From: Erodium maritimum
Lineage: Eukaryota; Streptophyta; Magnoliopsida; Geraniales; Geraniaceae
Assembly (NCBI GenBank): GCA_963921825.1
Contig: OY997589.1
Coordinates: 76,740,523 to 76,804,522, forward strand
Reading direction: 5' to 3'
Length of the DNA: 64,000 nucleotides
In this document: piece by piece, positions 1-10,950 of the stretch
Layout: every line of letters begins with the position of its first letter
Numbering within the stretch: the stretch's first letter is position 1
Notes under the pieces: generated by a model
The model's input: the letters and a program-made list of their open reading frames with translations, nothing else
Told to the model about the DNA's origin: nothing
The model's database searches: none
Position numbers and translations under genes: made by a program

Positions 1-884
1 GCCCAAGGCCCAAACTTTGGCCTGTCTCGAGGCCCAAACGGCCTGGTCCTGGCCCAATAGCCCGTCTGACTGGATCTGACGGAGCTGGAGACGTAGTCGG
101 ACGACGGCTAGGGTTTTGCTCCGACGGGGTCTTCGTCTTCTCGTGGCGGTGGATGGCGTCTGGTGCTCGGAAAAGGGAAGAGGATGTCGGGGAAGAAGAA
201 CGGCGAACGCTCGCTCACCTGGGTCTTGTCCCTAAGCTCCGGCGAGGTGAGAATCGAGCCCGAAAGAGAAAATCTCACGCGACGGCGGCGACCAGATCTG
301 GTTCGCTTCACACGCCCGGCAGTGTAGCTCAGATCCGGACACGGGCTCGGCCACGGGAGATTCAGTGTTTGTCTGGTGTCGGTGGGGCTCGCTTCGAGGC
401 CGGGAATGGTAGCTGAGCTCATCGGCGTTGATTGTCGAGAGAGAGCGAGACGGAGGGAGGACGAGAGAGAGAGAGGGAGTTGTCTGAGAGAGAGAGAGAG
501 AGGACGAGAGAGAGAGGGAGCTGTCTGAGAGAGAGAGAGAGGACGAGAAGAGAGCGGCTGCTTCTGGATCTCCGGCGAGCGACTGCAACGAAGGTGGTTT
601 CAGGTGGAGCGGCGAGAGGAAGAGGAGAGCTCCCTCGGGATGCGTGCTCGAAAATGAGGATGAGAGTGAGTAGTGTTAGGGTTTGGGTTAGACCAGAATG
701 GGCTCGGGTTGGCTAGTTGGGCCTGGACTGGCTCGGCCCAAAGCCTGTTTCTGGTCTGGCCCAAGCTTGATTCCGTTTTTTTTCTTTTGCAATCGATCCA
801 CAAATGTTAACCCGCCTTCCAACCACGACGCTCCAATCGAACAAATTTTAAATCTTAACCCTTTTAACCGGGGCGGTCTTTACA
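1..884 (-). mobile_element. Ty3-type retrotransposon, 3' LTR (cut by window edge)
   Basis: This stretch is a direct repeat of about 8700-9565, differing by scattered substitutions and small indels, including different lengths of a GA-rich microsatellite. On the minus strand the copy begins with TGTAAAGACCGCCCCGG at 884, the same start as the LTR ending at 9565. A polypurine tract lies just outside it, so this is the first part of the 3' LTR of the element whose 5' LTR is 6831-9565. The rest lies beyond position 1. Open frames here are shadows of GA repeats and GC-rich LTR sequence. Confidence 0.88.
432..548. repeat. GA-rich microsatellite inside LTR
   Basis: Runs of GAGAGA broken by GGACGAGA and GGGAGCTGTCT blocks form two imperfect tandem units of about 50 bp. 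The second LTR copy (9158-9235) holds a shorter version with one block fewer, so the tract has changed length since the two LTRs were made from one template. Confidence 0.8.
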
Positions 885-900
885 GTCTACCCCCCTTAAA
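885..900 (-). other. Polypurine tract of the Ty3-type element
   Basis: On the minus strand, AAGGGGGGTAGAC lies immediately before the LTR start TGTAAAG. A purine run next to the 3' LTR is the priming site for plus-strand DNA synthesis in LTR retrotransposons. Its place, opposite in order to the PBS at 6816-6827, confirms the minus orientation. Confidence 0.85.
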
Positions 901-986
901 AGAATTTCGTACTCGAAATTTAAAACGAACGCGCCCTGTTTGACCCTATCTCAGGGAACGTCCGCTTAAAACTCTCAGTCCATTAC

Positions 987-3662
987 TGTCACGCCCCAAA
1001 TCCGGTTCTTGCCCGGACTCGAGGCATGACTATATAAAAAAAACGAATAAAGGAGAAAACCAACTAAATCAAATCCATAAAACTCCATTACCATAACTCG
1101 AATCCATCGGTACGTAGCTCAAAACATGAAATAACCCTCAAGGGGTGTAATAATAATAATCTCTACAGTTTGGTTCAAAACATAAGCAGTAAGGTCCGAA
1201 GTTTCTAATAAGTACCCCGCCGAGAAGCGCCCAAGCTTCTACTCCTCAATCAAGCCTGTAGACACAACAGTGAAACATAGGGGTGAGCTCACGCTCAGTA
1301 GGGAAAACACATAACAGAGTGAACCTTAAACTCCAAAGAATCAACGGTAATGCCCTCAAGATCCATAATTCACAGACACAATCCACAAGGTAGTTCATAA
1401 CCTCACAAATAAATTCATTAATAAAGTTAACAAGAAGTTCTTAACAATCGGAGACAATAGATAAACCAAACAATGCCGTAGCACATGAGGTCACTACCCT
1501 CCGATCCACGTCTTACGTGTCCTCTCGGATTTTCCCTCCAATCCAGAGGAGACGCATATCATTGAGACTATCGGAAACACCCTTCAGGGCACATATCATT
1601 GGAAGTCTCAGAAACGTCTCCAAGGGATTTTAGGTCATCGGGAACCCAGGGCCATACTCCCATAGGAAGCGCACACGTGGGCAATTTAATAATAAGCAGT
1701 TAATAATTGAATAATGCACTCAACAGAAATTCGAAGTAATACAAACTCAATAACCACCAACCCAAGTCCACACACGGCTCAACCATCACCAATCCAAATC
1801 CACACACAGCTCAACCATCGCCAATTCACCACAACACATAGCACACGAATCACGCAACCATAGCACACCAAATACACAATCCCAACTTACCGTTCACTTA
1901 CCAGCTTCGAACCACCGGGGCATCGATCACCTGATTGCACCGCTCGGCACAACCAGTCATACTCGATACCCCCAACAACCAATCAAGTAAAACAAGTAAT
2001 CATTCGAATACAATCAACGAGCAAATACGAGTATGATCAACTAAAACATAAAGCCTTCAAAGTAGCATTCAAGCATGCAATTTCGCTAGTTTCATTAGAC
2101 TCTTTAGCCTATCCACTAAGCGATCAACAACCAAGCATGTGATCCTATCACGCAACTAATCCGAGGGCTTTGCCAAGGCTCCTCTACCAGACAATCATAT
2201 CCCAAGTATTGAAAGAGAATTACACTAGTGATTGGCATCCTAATCGCTCACCACTAGACTCTCCGGTTATTAGCAATTGAAAGACGATTAAGCTAGTTAT
2301 TCGCATCCTATATGCATGTCTAGGACCTTTTCCAATTTTATTAACTTAGCATGCATACTAGGCATCATAAACGAGAGGTTAAGGCTTTCCCTACCTCAAG
2401 GTCCTCCTCTTCAACGCTTTGGTGAAGTCCGGTGATCACCACCTCGCTCTTCCCTCGGGCCTCGGTGTGATCCTTGCTTCTCTAGCTCGATCCCCACGGT
2501 CTTGGACACAAAGAAACACTACTTAGGTTCCACTTAATCAGCAAGAAAGACCCCCAAAACCCTTCCAAAGTTCAGCTCAAAACCAAGGTGTAAACACTTC
2601 GAAAAACCCCCAAGAAACCCTCACTCTGGTGGGTCACGGACCTGGTCACGGATCCGTGATGGCACCCCTCACGGTCACCATCACGGAGCCGTGACGAGTG
2701 CCGTCACGGTCTTCCTCACGGAGCCGTGACGTCGCCCGTCACGGGATCCGTCACGGATCCGTGACTCACCAGGACAGATTCGCCCTTCATCAACCTCCAG
2801 CTCCACAACCCCGAAAATCCACCTTCAAACCCAGAAATTTCCCCAATCCAACCCCCAAAACAGTCCAAAACCATCAATACTCCTCTACCCATGGTAGGAA
2901 TGAATACCCAAACAAGTTTTCCAATGATTCATCAAATCAAACCCACTTCAAAATCTCCAACCACCATTGATTTCTCCACAAAAACTTCACCAAGCTCTTC
3001 ATCAACCTTCATCAACACCATCTCCCATCATTTCTACTCAACCCAACATCATCTAGCCATTTCTCACCCAAAACCCAAGGAAATAGATGAAGAGAAAAGA
3101 TGAGTAGAGAGTTCCATTACCTCTAGAATGTGAAGATGAAGAGGATGCTAGTGTTTTTGAGGGTGGAAGGCTAGAGGATGACTCCAAATGGTTCCTTCTT
3201 CTTTGATTCTCCTTCAAGCTTCCATGAGAGCTCCTCTTCCTCTCTTCCTCTCCAATTTTCGGCTACCACAAGCAAAATGAAGTGATTTTGGCTTCTCCAA
3301 TCCAATAAAATACCTAGAAGTAGTAAATGACTAAAAGCCCTTGAGTTAGAAACCCATGTAGAAGCCTTTGGGAGGGTAAAAGGGACAATGACTATCCTTT
3401 TTCTCTCCTTCAACCACAAATAGACATGTGTCCTCCCCTAGGTCATTTAAATTTCAAAAATAAATTCCAGCACTTTTAAAATTGGAGTTTTAGTCGATAT
3501 AAAGTCTCGTTTTGACCAAAATTGACTTTATCCAATGTTATACTCAAACGAAAGGGTTTTCTCCCCTGAAGCCAACCGTGATAGTGGCTACTTCGTTTGG
3601 TTTCCGGAAAAGTCCCGAGTGACTTCGTTTGGTTACCGTTTCGACCGGAAGCGGGTCTTACA
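987..3662 (-). mobile_element. Solo LTR A (related Ty3 family), nested
   Basis: The minus strand begins TGTAAGACCCGCTTCCGG and ends GGATTTGGGGCGTGACA, so it has TG...CA ends and is 2676 bp long. It is flanked by the 5 bp direct repeat ATTAC (982-986 and 3663-3667), a typical Ty3 target duplication, and no internal domain is present. Its last 45 bp and several internal blocks resemble the host element's LTR and solo LTR B at 21237-23964, but it is too diverged to be a copy of either. A TCACGGATCCGTGA palindrome array lies at 2646-2764. Probable origin is LTR-LTR recombination of a full element. Confidence 0.92.
2646..2764. repeat. 35 bp-period palindrome array in solo LTR A
   Basis: Four 14 bp palindromes, TCACGGATCCGTGA or TCACGGAGCCGTGA (one central mismatch in the latter), start at 2646, 2681, 2716 and 2751, exactly 35 bp apart. 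Between them on the minus strand is another CCGTGAC core. The array lies 898-1016 bp from the LTR start. TGACG is the core of as-1-type elements bound by plant TGA bZIP factors, but a regulatory role here is inference. The same array, equally spaced, is in solo LTR B. Confidence 0.9.
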
Positions 3663-3667
3663 ATTAC

Positions 3668-4829
3668 CCTCATGCATGCGGAAACACTTAAACCAGTTAG
3701 TTGATACCGGAAATCTCCGTCGGTAGAGACGTCGCACCGACACACGCAGTTTGGTCGAGATATCCCATAGAACCGTCCGTCGGTATAGGTATCATACCGG
3801 AACAACTCTCACATCGCACCTAAAGCGGATCCAACACACAGACACTTCTCCTCAACTACTCGCTTCACTTATTTAAGTCTCGCGCAACAACAAACAAAGA
3901 AGTCCACGTTCCGTTACTCGGACAACTCAAGATCAACAAGGGTCGACTCTTAACCCTCAATTGTGCCCCGCTTGGGCAACTGATCTGACCTACCATACAC
4001 TGCTTCGTACGGTGCCATAATGTTACTGGCCTGGAAGCGATGTGGTAGTCGTACTCAGCGATTTGTTTCCGGCTACCTCGTGAAGTACTCTCACTTTTAC
4101 CAAGCACTGCACTTACTCGTCAACCCACGTCGCACGTAGCTGGGATGTCAAGACACCAGGACCGTATCAAGGTTCTACCCTTAGGCCCTCACGTCTCCTC
4201 AACCGTAAGGAAAAGCAGAAAATGTGATGCATGTGGGTTATGGGCCCACCACGCTTCCGCTGCGCCACTCTGATCTCATCGCTACTCGGCCATTTCCCCT
4301 GGCCGTTTTGGCTGCGTACCGATATCTCTGAGGTCCTCCGCCGTTCGAGTACTAGTCGCTGATGACATTCGAAGAACGCGTGATACCTCACCATTCGGTT
4401 CTCTTAACTTTCTCACTCACGACTGACACTAGTCGGCACCACCACACCCCCAACTAGCGTGCCAAAGTACACAGTTCTAAGTTCCGTTCCAACATTCGTG
4501 CTTGGCCGAACTCGGGTGCGAACTAAGAAGTAACAGATTAGCGACTTAAACGGTGTAAACATTCAAACGCTGCTCCAAAAACTAGCAGTAATAAAACCAA
4601 AACGAGTCAAATACAAGTCTTAAATAGAAAGCACGTCTCTAAAGTCAAAACAGAAGAAACTCCCGGACTCTCGCTAGTCCCATACTCCGCGATGTCCTCT
4701 AATCCAAAACGTGCTCGAAATCCTGAGCGATCTCATGATCAGAATCTTGTCTCTCCGCTCGTGAATCGGCGACATCATACATCCGCCCCTGCCGTGCCGG
4801 GGGTCCGCCTCTCGGAGGTGGTGGAAGTG
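3668..4829 (-). other. Non-coding 3' part of the gag-only element
   Basis: Between the end of gag and the nested solo LTR no frame carries recognisable pol domains on either strand. Short open frames (for example minus 3865-4107 and 4167-4394) match no motif I know. It is either badly decayed pol sequence or a replacement sequence of a non-autonomous family. Confidence 0.5.
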
Positions 4830-5818
4830 CCCCCTACTGCGCAGCTCTCTGCCTCGGTGCTAGCGCGCTCGCTGCTTTCCACGGAGCTATCTGCGTATGA
4901 GCCTGACGCTGCTGGAATTGAGGCGACTGCCCAGTCTGCGACTGCTGGGGTCGCGGGGCCGACATCTCCCCAACTCGATCAGGATACCTAGCCGCGAAGT
5001 GTCCAGGCCGTCCGCGCTGATGACATAGCGGTGGTCCAGCACTCTGCCTCCCCTCAGGTCTGTCCCTCGGAGAAACTCGAACCGTGTGGCCCTGCTGCCC
5101 ACACCGAAAACATGCTCGCTCCCTCTAAGCAGGTGCGACGGAAGCCACTGGTCCGGCCTGTCGCGTCCCTCTCAGCTATGTCTGGGACTGGAATGATCCT
5201 GAGGTCCTCTGCCTCCTCGGGTCACGAGCCTCGGATGGCCTCAGGAAGCCGCTCGGCCTCTGCCTGACCTCCCGAACTGTAGCCGTCTCGCGGAGGCATC
5301 GCTCCACGGCCAGTGCCTGGTCCACCAGATCTGAATATACCTGAGTTCTCATAGCAGCGACTCGATCTGCTATCGCGGGATGGAGACCTTCCTCAAACCG
5401 TCGGCAACGAAGAACCTCCGTCTGTACCATCTCCCGAGCAAATCGAGATAAGGAAGTGAATCTCGACTCGTACTCGGAGACTGTCATACTCTCCTGGCGC
5501 AGCTCCAGGAACTGCTGGTGCCTGTCATCGGATACTGACTGCGGAAGATACTGCTCAAGGAAACGTTGTCCAAATAGCGAGAAGTCATCCCCCACGCGCG
5601 CCTGCTCGCGCTGCCACCAAATCCTGAACAGTGCGGGTCAGCTCCTCCAGAGCTGCCGTCTGGGCTGTCTCAGCCCTCTCGTGCCCCTCATCGGGCGCAC
5701 CCTGGGCACTAGTCGCCCGTACTGACCCAGCGATCGATGATCGTCCTCGGCCTCTAGCGGGCCGTCCCCTCGTGCCTCGCGAAGCATAAGTCCGTGCCAT
5801 GTCGTAACTCCTCTGCAC
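4830..5818 (-). pseudogene. Ty3-type gag pseudogene with degraded zinc knuckles
   Basis: From an ATG at 5818 the minus strand encodes a basic Gly/Arg-rich start and a short helix (ALEELTRTVQDLV), then breaks frame near 5590. It continues with a typical Retrotrans_gag segment (5595-5176; FLEQYLP, QQFLELRQ, MTVSEYESRF, RRFEEGL). The usual roughly 90 aa between these parts is missing, which suggests an internal deletion. After two in-frame stops the same frame shows two CCHC knuckle skeletons at about 5112-4985. In the first the last Cys is Ser; in the second two of the three Cys are Arg and Tyr. Gag forms the particle that packages element RNA, and this copy could not do so. Confidence 0.85.
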
Positions 5819-6815
5819 GGATACGAACAGGTTCGGCTTCGTAACTCGGAAAGAACAACGCGCCTAGAATAACTAGCGCACACACGGCCCACAACAGCAG
5901 TACTAGTACTAGTAGTATACTCAGTAGTCACACAATAGCACACATCAGAGAAGCCAGCACACTAGTGCGTCACACAGATTATATAAACAAGCAGCGATTA
6001 CACACAATTTCACACTCAACAGCATATTCACACATAAGTCACACATGCCACCGATTGCACCACACCGCAATTCCACAATGTACAACATATACTTAGTTTC
6101 AATTTTCTTAACACGTCCTCTTTCTAACATAACATTCATGTTGACACCGCGTCATTACAACTCGGTTCAGGCGTCCCCGAATTACGTTGTAACCACTTGG
6201 TATCCCCCCATTCACGTCCGGCTACAGTGGCCCCTATAGCCGAATCGTGATGGTACATACACTTCAGTTTCTGTAGAAAATCGGGCATCACCCATTAGTA
6301 AATTAGATTAACCATCCGCTTAAGCGAGACATTCAATAAACAACTGCACACGACGTTCAGCACATAAAGCACACCACACACCATAAGTACACACCACACA
6401 AAACATCGTAAGTACACCACTCGGGTCTCTGTAATTACTCGATTACCAACCGGCCAAGTCCACATTTCAAGTTTCCCACTAAAGCAACGGCCGACCAAGG
6501 TGGCAACCCACTTAGCAATTAATCAACCAACACGTCATAAACAGTCCGAGCATCGCTCATTTAACCAACCTCAATCTCAACTGGTCGGCATCATGGATCC
6601 ACTAAGGTGTACAGAAAACAGAGAAAAAGGTACCAATCAAGTACGGTAAAACTTTAACAACGCACTTTAACAATCGAGACTCTTGTCGTCTTGACTCTAC
6701 GCATAGGATATTTCCGACTTGCGTCACCGAGCACTACGACTTTAGCCACCTAGCTCTACCCACCTAATTGACGTACGGTCCGTGGTTTTGAAAAATCATT
6801 TCAAAATGAAACCAT
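5819..6815 (-). other. Untranslated leader of the Ty3-type element
   Basis: About 1 kb between PBS and gag start on the minus strand. It is AT-rich with many stops in all frames, and I see no domain, tandem repeat or second gene. Leaders of this length are normal for plant Ty3 elements. Confidence 0.6.
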
Positions 6816-6827
6816 GCTCTGATACCA
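6816..6827 (-). other. Primer binding site (initiator tRNA-Met)
   Basis: The minus strand reads TGGTATCAGAGC three bases after the LTR end at 6831. This is the standard complement of the 3' end of plant initiator tRNA-Met used to prime reverse transcription. It fixes 6831-9565 as the 5' LTR and the element as minus-strand. Confidence 0.93.
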
Positions 6828-7490
6828 AATTGTCACACCCCAAATCCGGTTTTGACCGGACTCGAGACGCGAACTTAAAATACGTAAATAAAGGACAATT
6901 TAAAATAGGTAATTCTCAAAATATAGTAATAAACCAAACGAAGTGTCAACAGCTCATTAAAACCAATACAAAAGGTTTAGTTCAAAATTAATTGCACGTG
7001 TCTAGACCTACTAGACAAAACCCTCGCCAACTCCCAAGCTCAGTTGTGTCCTGCTAGCACAAATCCCGCTCAACACCTGAAAGACAACAAGTAAGGGGGT
7101 GAGCTTTCGCTCAGTAGAAAAAATAGTTAAGGTAATGAACATCGGCTCACCACCACGAGTAACCGTCTAATTAGGGCATACTAGTACAATACAACTAACT
7201 ACCAAACCGGGGTTCATAGCTAAACTTACAACACACTCAACGAGCGCTTTCACACAATAAATGATTAACCAAACAGCAACGTATCACACACAAAAGCAAC
7301 CAGCACACGTCCCGTACCGCAGTCCCCGAACTCCATCATATCATACCGGAAAGTCATCGTATCATCTCGGAAAGCCCCTCGGTCCAGAGGAGACACATGC
7401 GTCGGGGCGACCGGAAACGTTCCCTAGGAATGCATCTCATCGGAGGGCCCGGAAATGTCCCCAAAAGACCATAGATCATCGAGGTAGAAA

Positions 7491-7640
7491 CACGACCCGT
7501 AGGCCCAAACACGACCCATAGGCCCAACACGACCCGTAGGCCCAATACGACCCGCATGCCCAATCACGACCCGTAGGCCCAATATGATCCGTCGACCCAA
7601 TATGATCCGTAGGCCCAATCACAATCATCGGCCTATATGT
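7491..7640. repeat. 18 bp tandem repeat in LTR
   Basis: About eight head-to-tail units of CACGACCCGTAGGCCCAA, 17-19 bp each, decay towards ATGATCCGTCGACCCAAT at the right. Flanking sequence (7660-7780) has two longer imperfect units with ACACCGGCAYACCCCCTCG. Confidence 0.88.
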
Positions 7641-8520
7641 CCTACACCGGCATACCCCCTCGATGTAGGCATCGTACCAGAATAACACACCGGGGGACCG
7701 CGCATACGTGGGACCACATCATCGGCCTAGGTACCACCCCACACCGGCACACCCCCTCGGTGTAGGTACCGTACCGGAATACAACCCTCTTGGAACACAC
7801 AACAAGATAATATCACTCATCGCAATGCCACAGATCAAGCACGGCTCAACAAGCCCAACAATCTTATCACAGTTACACCACACGTCGGTCTATCACTCAC
7901 CCGACCACATCATAACCAATGATTCACATCATAAAAATCATGGCACACTTGCCCACCCATAGCAACAACATGTCACACCGAATATAATAGGTCTTGAATC
8001 TTAATCCTATCGACACTAAGTCACACAACATGCATCTCAAACAAGATCAGACATTTCAATCAGAACACAACCTAAGGCTCGACATGGCCTTTCTACCAAC
8101 ACGACAATTTCCCAGAATATTGAAAGCGGCTAACACTAGTGAATCACATCCTACATGTTACTAAGACTCGTCCGGTTATCATATAATATAAACGATCGTT
8201 CCAGTTTTATAATTACCTAGCATGCATACTAGGAACTTTCCGTAATTAGACTGGTATTCGCTACTTTCCCTACCTCAAGAAGAACAAACAGCTACGTCTC
8301 CTAGCTGCTGACGTCCGGGCCTACCTCCGGTCTTCTCCACGATTGCGGTCCAAGCCTGGTTTTAACAGATAAGGACGGTAATCAGTCCGGGTCCAGTCCG
8401 TAACAGTCCTCTAATTTATCAAATAAGTCCTTTAAATTAACAATTAAGTCCTTTGAGTCCTCCGATTTAAATCCGTTTAAAACTCCCATTTAAAGTTAAT
8501 TAAATAATTAATTAAACTGT

Positions 8521-8645
8521 CCTGACCCGGATCCGACCCGGAACCGGACCTGACCCAGACCTGACCCCGGACCTAGCTTAGACCCGACCTAGACCCGGCT
8601 CCGACCCAAGTCCGGACCCGAGTCCAGACCCGGTTCAGGAACCTG
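8521..8645. repeat. GACCCGG-rich degenerate array in LTR
   Basis: Many copies of GACCCGG, GACCTGACC and GGATCCGACC follow each other with irregular spacing. On the minus strand the array lies about 920-1044 bp after the LTR start. That is the same offset at which the two solo LTRs carry their palindrome arrays, although the repeat itself differs. Confidence 0.75.
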
Positions 8646-9565
8646 GGCCTGGCCCGAGGCCTGGTCCGGCCCAAAGTCCATCCTGGGCCCAAGGCCCGAG
8701 TGTCGCTTGATTCAGATCTGGCCCAAGGTCCGAACTTTGGCCTGTCTCGAGGCCCAAACGGCCTGGTACTGGCCCAATGGCCCGTCTGAATGGATCTAAC
8801 GGAGCTGGAGACGTAGACGGACGGCGGCTAGGGTTTTGCTCCGGCGGGGTCTTCGTCTTCTCGTGGCGGTGGACGACGTCAGGTGCCCGGAAAAGGGAAT
8901 AGGAGGTCGGGGAAGAAGAACGGCGAACGCTCGCTCACCTGGGTCATGTCCCTAAGCTCCGGTAAGGTGAGAATCGATCCCGGAAGAGAAGAGCTCGCGC
9001 GACGGTGGCAGCGGCGACCAGATTTGGTTTGCTTCACACGCCTGGCAGCGTAGCTCAGATCCGGACACGGGCTCGGCCACGGGAGCTTCAGTGTCCGTCT
9101 GGTGTCGGTGGGGCTCGCTTCGAGGCCGTGAATGGTAGCCGAGTTCGTCGGCGTTGATTGTCGAGAGAGAGCGAGACGGAGGGAGGACGAGAGAGAGGGA
9201 GCTGTCTGAGAGAGAGAGAGGACGAGAAGAGAGCGGCTGCTTCTGGATCTCCAGCGAGCGACTACAACGAATGTGGTTTCGTGTGGAGCGGCGAGAGGAA
9301 GAGGAGAGCTCCCTCGGGATGCGTGCTCGAAAATGAGGATGAGAGTGAGCAGTGTTAGGGTTTGGGTTAGACCAGAATGGGCTCGGGTTGGATAGTTGGG
9401 CCTGGACTGGCTCGGCCCAAAGCCTGTTTCTGGTCTGGCCCAAGCCTGATTCCCTTTTTTTTTCTTTTGCAATCGATCCACAAATTTTAACCCGCTTTCC
9501 AACCACGACGTTCCAATCGAACAAATTTTAAATCTTAACCCTTTTGAACCGGGGCGGTCTTTACA

Positions 9566-10950
9566 ATTTCTTCCTCCTTTCGTGCAGTAGGCCTGCTATT
9601 AGAGTTTTCCAGTGTTCGGAGCAAAACAAGGGCATTTATCAGAATTGAGGAGCCAAGGTCCGAGCTCTCTGTTTTGGCCCTTAAACTGGCCCTTGGAGGG
9701 CAGCTTAGAGGTTCGGATTGTGACCCTTGGAGGGCAGCATAGAGGGCCGGAATGTGACCCTTGGAGGGCAGCTTAGAGGGCCGGAATGTGACCCTTGGAG
9801 GGCAGCTTAGAGGGTCGGAATGTGACCCTTTTAGGACAACTTAAAGGGGCGAAATGTGGCCCGTTCTGTGCCTCATACCGGGCCGGTTTGTGGATCATTT
9901 CGTGCCACACTCAGGGCCGCGCGCGTCAGATCTTTTCCCTGTTCTGCGTTTTGAAGCCCTATTTAAGAGAAATTTAGTAATTGAGAGGGGGAGATACGAT
10001 TTTGGAGAGCAAAAAGAAAGAGTTGGAAGAGCTAGGGCTTGAGAACTTGAAGGAGAGAAGTGTCTTAGAGCAAAGATTGAAGCAACCTTTGATTTTCATT
10101 TCGTTTTTTGGGTATTGTGTATCAAACTCATTGACATTATGTTTATCTACAATTTTTCTTCATCACTTTTCTTGTTCTTCTATTCCATCATGAGCTTAAA
10201 TTCTATTGATCTAGGGCTAGGGGAAGCAATATGATTAATTGATTCAATGGATTTGTGTTTATTATGCGCAACTTGTGTTTAGATTATTGCTTTCATGATT
10301 TGAACTTAAAGCTTCATCAAATTGATCACTAGATAGTTGATTATGTTTTAGCATTCAACAATCGAGAGATGATAATTGCTAAAAGGACTAAGGATTATGC
10401 AACTCGGGTTTAAATATAGTCTCTAATAAGTTAGGTTAACACGAGTGCAATTGCTATAAGATTACAACCCCGAAAGCTGGAGGAATTCACGAATCTTAAT
10501 GCTTTATGTCTCTATACACCTATATTAGAATTAACTAGGCGGTTAGATTATAATAGGGTCCTAATTCGATCGAGAGATGTTTAGGACTAGTTGAGAGAAT
10601 TTCTGTTGCCTTTAAACCAATCTTATCTGCACATGTAAATACGAATGCTTGCGAATTATTAGATATATTGTAACCCCGTAAAAAGTCCTAGATCACATTT
10701 TCTTCTGAATTTCACAACAACTACTATTTTTTCCTCGTACTTGATTTCAATTTATTTTACCTTATATTTTCAATTGTTATTTAAATTTTCAAAACCAAAA
10801 CCAACCATTTTCAAGAAACATATTAATGACGGATGGTAAATCGAGTGATTGTTTTACTGCTCCCTTGGGTACGATAACCGGACTTAAAACTGAAATACTA
10901 CTTGACGACCGGTGTGTTTGCCGCGTCCTTTTTGTGGGTTAATTCTCAGG
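9566..10950 (+). mobile_element. LTR/leader-like remnant of another retroelement
   Basis: Beyond the target duplication lies non-coding sequence with a 34 bp tandem repeat, a T-rich middle and, near 10850-10940, a block with CTCCCTTGGGTACGATAACC and CTTGACGACCGGTG. That block resembles the 3' part of LTRs or leaders of non-chromoviral plant Ty3 elements. The identification rests on style rather than a full match. The Ty3 element inserted into its left part and a LINE relic abuts its right end. Confidence 0.5.
9690..9893. repeat. 34 bp tandem repeat
   Basis: CCCTTGGAGGGCAGCTTAGA recurs at 9690, 9724, 9758, 9792 and, weaker, 9826 and 9860, always 34 bp apart. Each unit ends with GGGCCGGAATGTGA or a variant. 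The first and last units are the most changed. Confidence 0.92.

Larger units (their letters stand above)
885..6830 (-). mobile_element. Internal region of gag-only Ty3-type element, with nested solo LTR
   Basis: The region between the two LTRs is 5946 bp; without the nested solo LTR (987-3662) and one 5 bp target copy it is about 3.27 kb. It holds PBS, a leader of about 1 kb, a decayed gag and the PPT. I find no protease, reverse transcriptase, RNase H or integrase motifs in any frame. A full Ty3 element would need 3-4 kb more. The copy is therefore either a pol-deleted derivative or a non-autonomous gag-only family. The long LTRs fit the Tekay/Del-like chromovirus style, but that clade call is inference. 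Confidence 0.82.
6831..9565 (-). mobile_element. 5' LTR of the Ty3-type element
   Basis: The minus strand begins TGTAAAGACCGCCCCGG at 9565 and ends TTTGGGGTGTGACA at 6831; length is 2735 bp with TG...CA ends. The first 870 bp match the partial 3' LTR at 1-884. The base block after it (9566-9570, ATTTC) is the presumed target duplication, but its partner lies outside the window. Inside are an 18 bp tandem repeat (7491-7640), a GACCCGG-rich array (8521-8645), a GA microsatellite and the motif GGTGAGC...GCTCAGTAG near 7096 that all three LTRs share. Two overlapping minus frames of 190 and 207 codons here are repeat shadows. Confidence 0.92.

Noticed and set aside
6816..6830. Match to initiator tRNA-Met
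   Set aside because: Only 12 bp complementary to the tRNA 3' end next to an LTR; a primer binding site, not a tRNA gene. No tRNA or rRNA gene was seen in the window.
8879..9524. Two overlapping minus frames of 190 and 207 codons
   Set aside because: They lie in the LTR, use GA-repeat and GC-rich sequence, overlap in different frames, and the other LTR copy breaks them.
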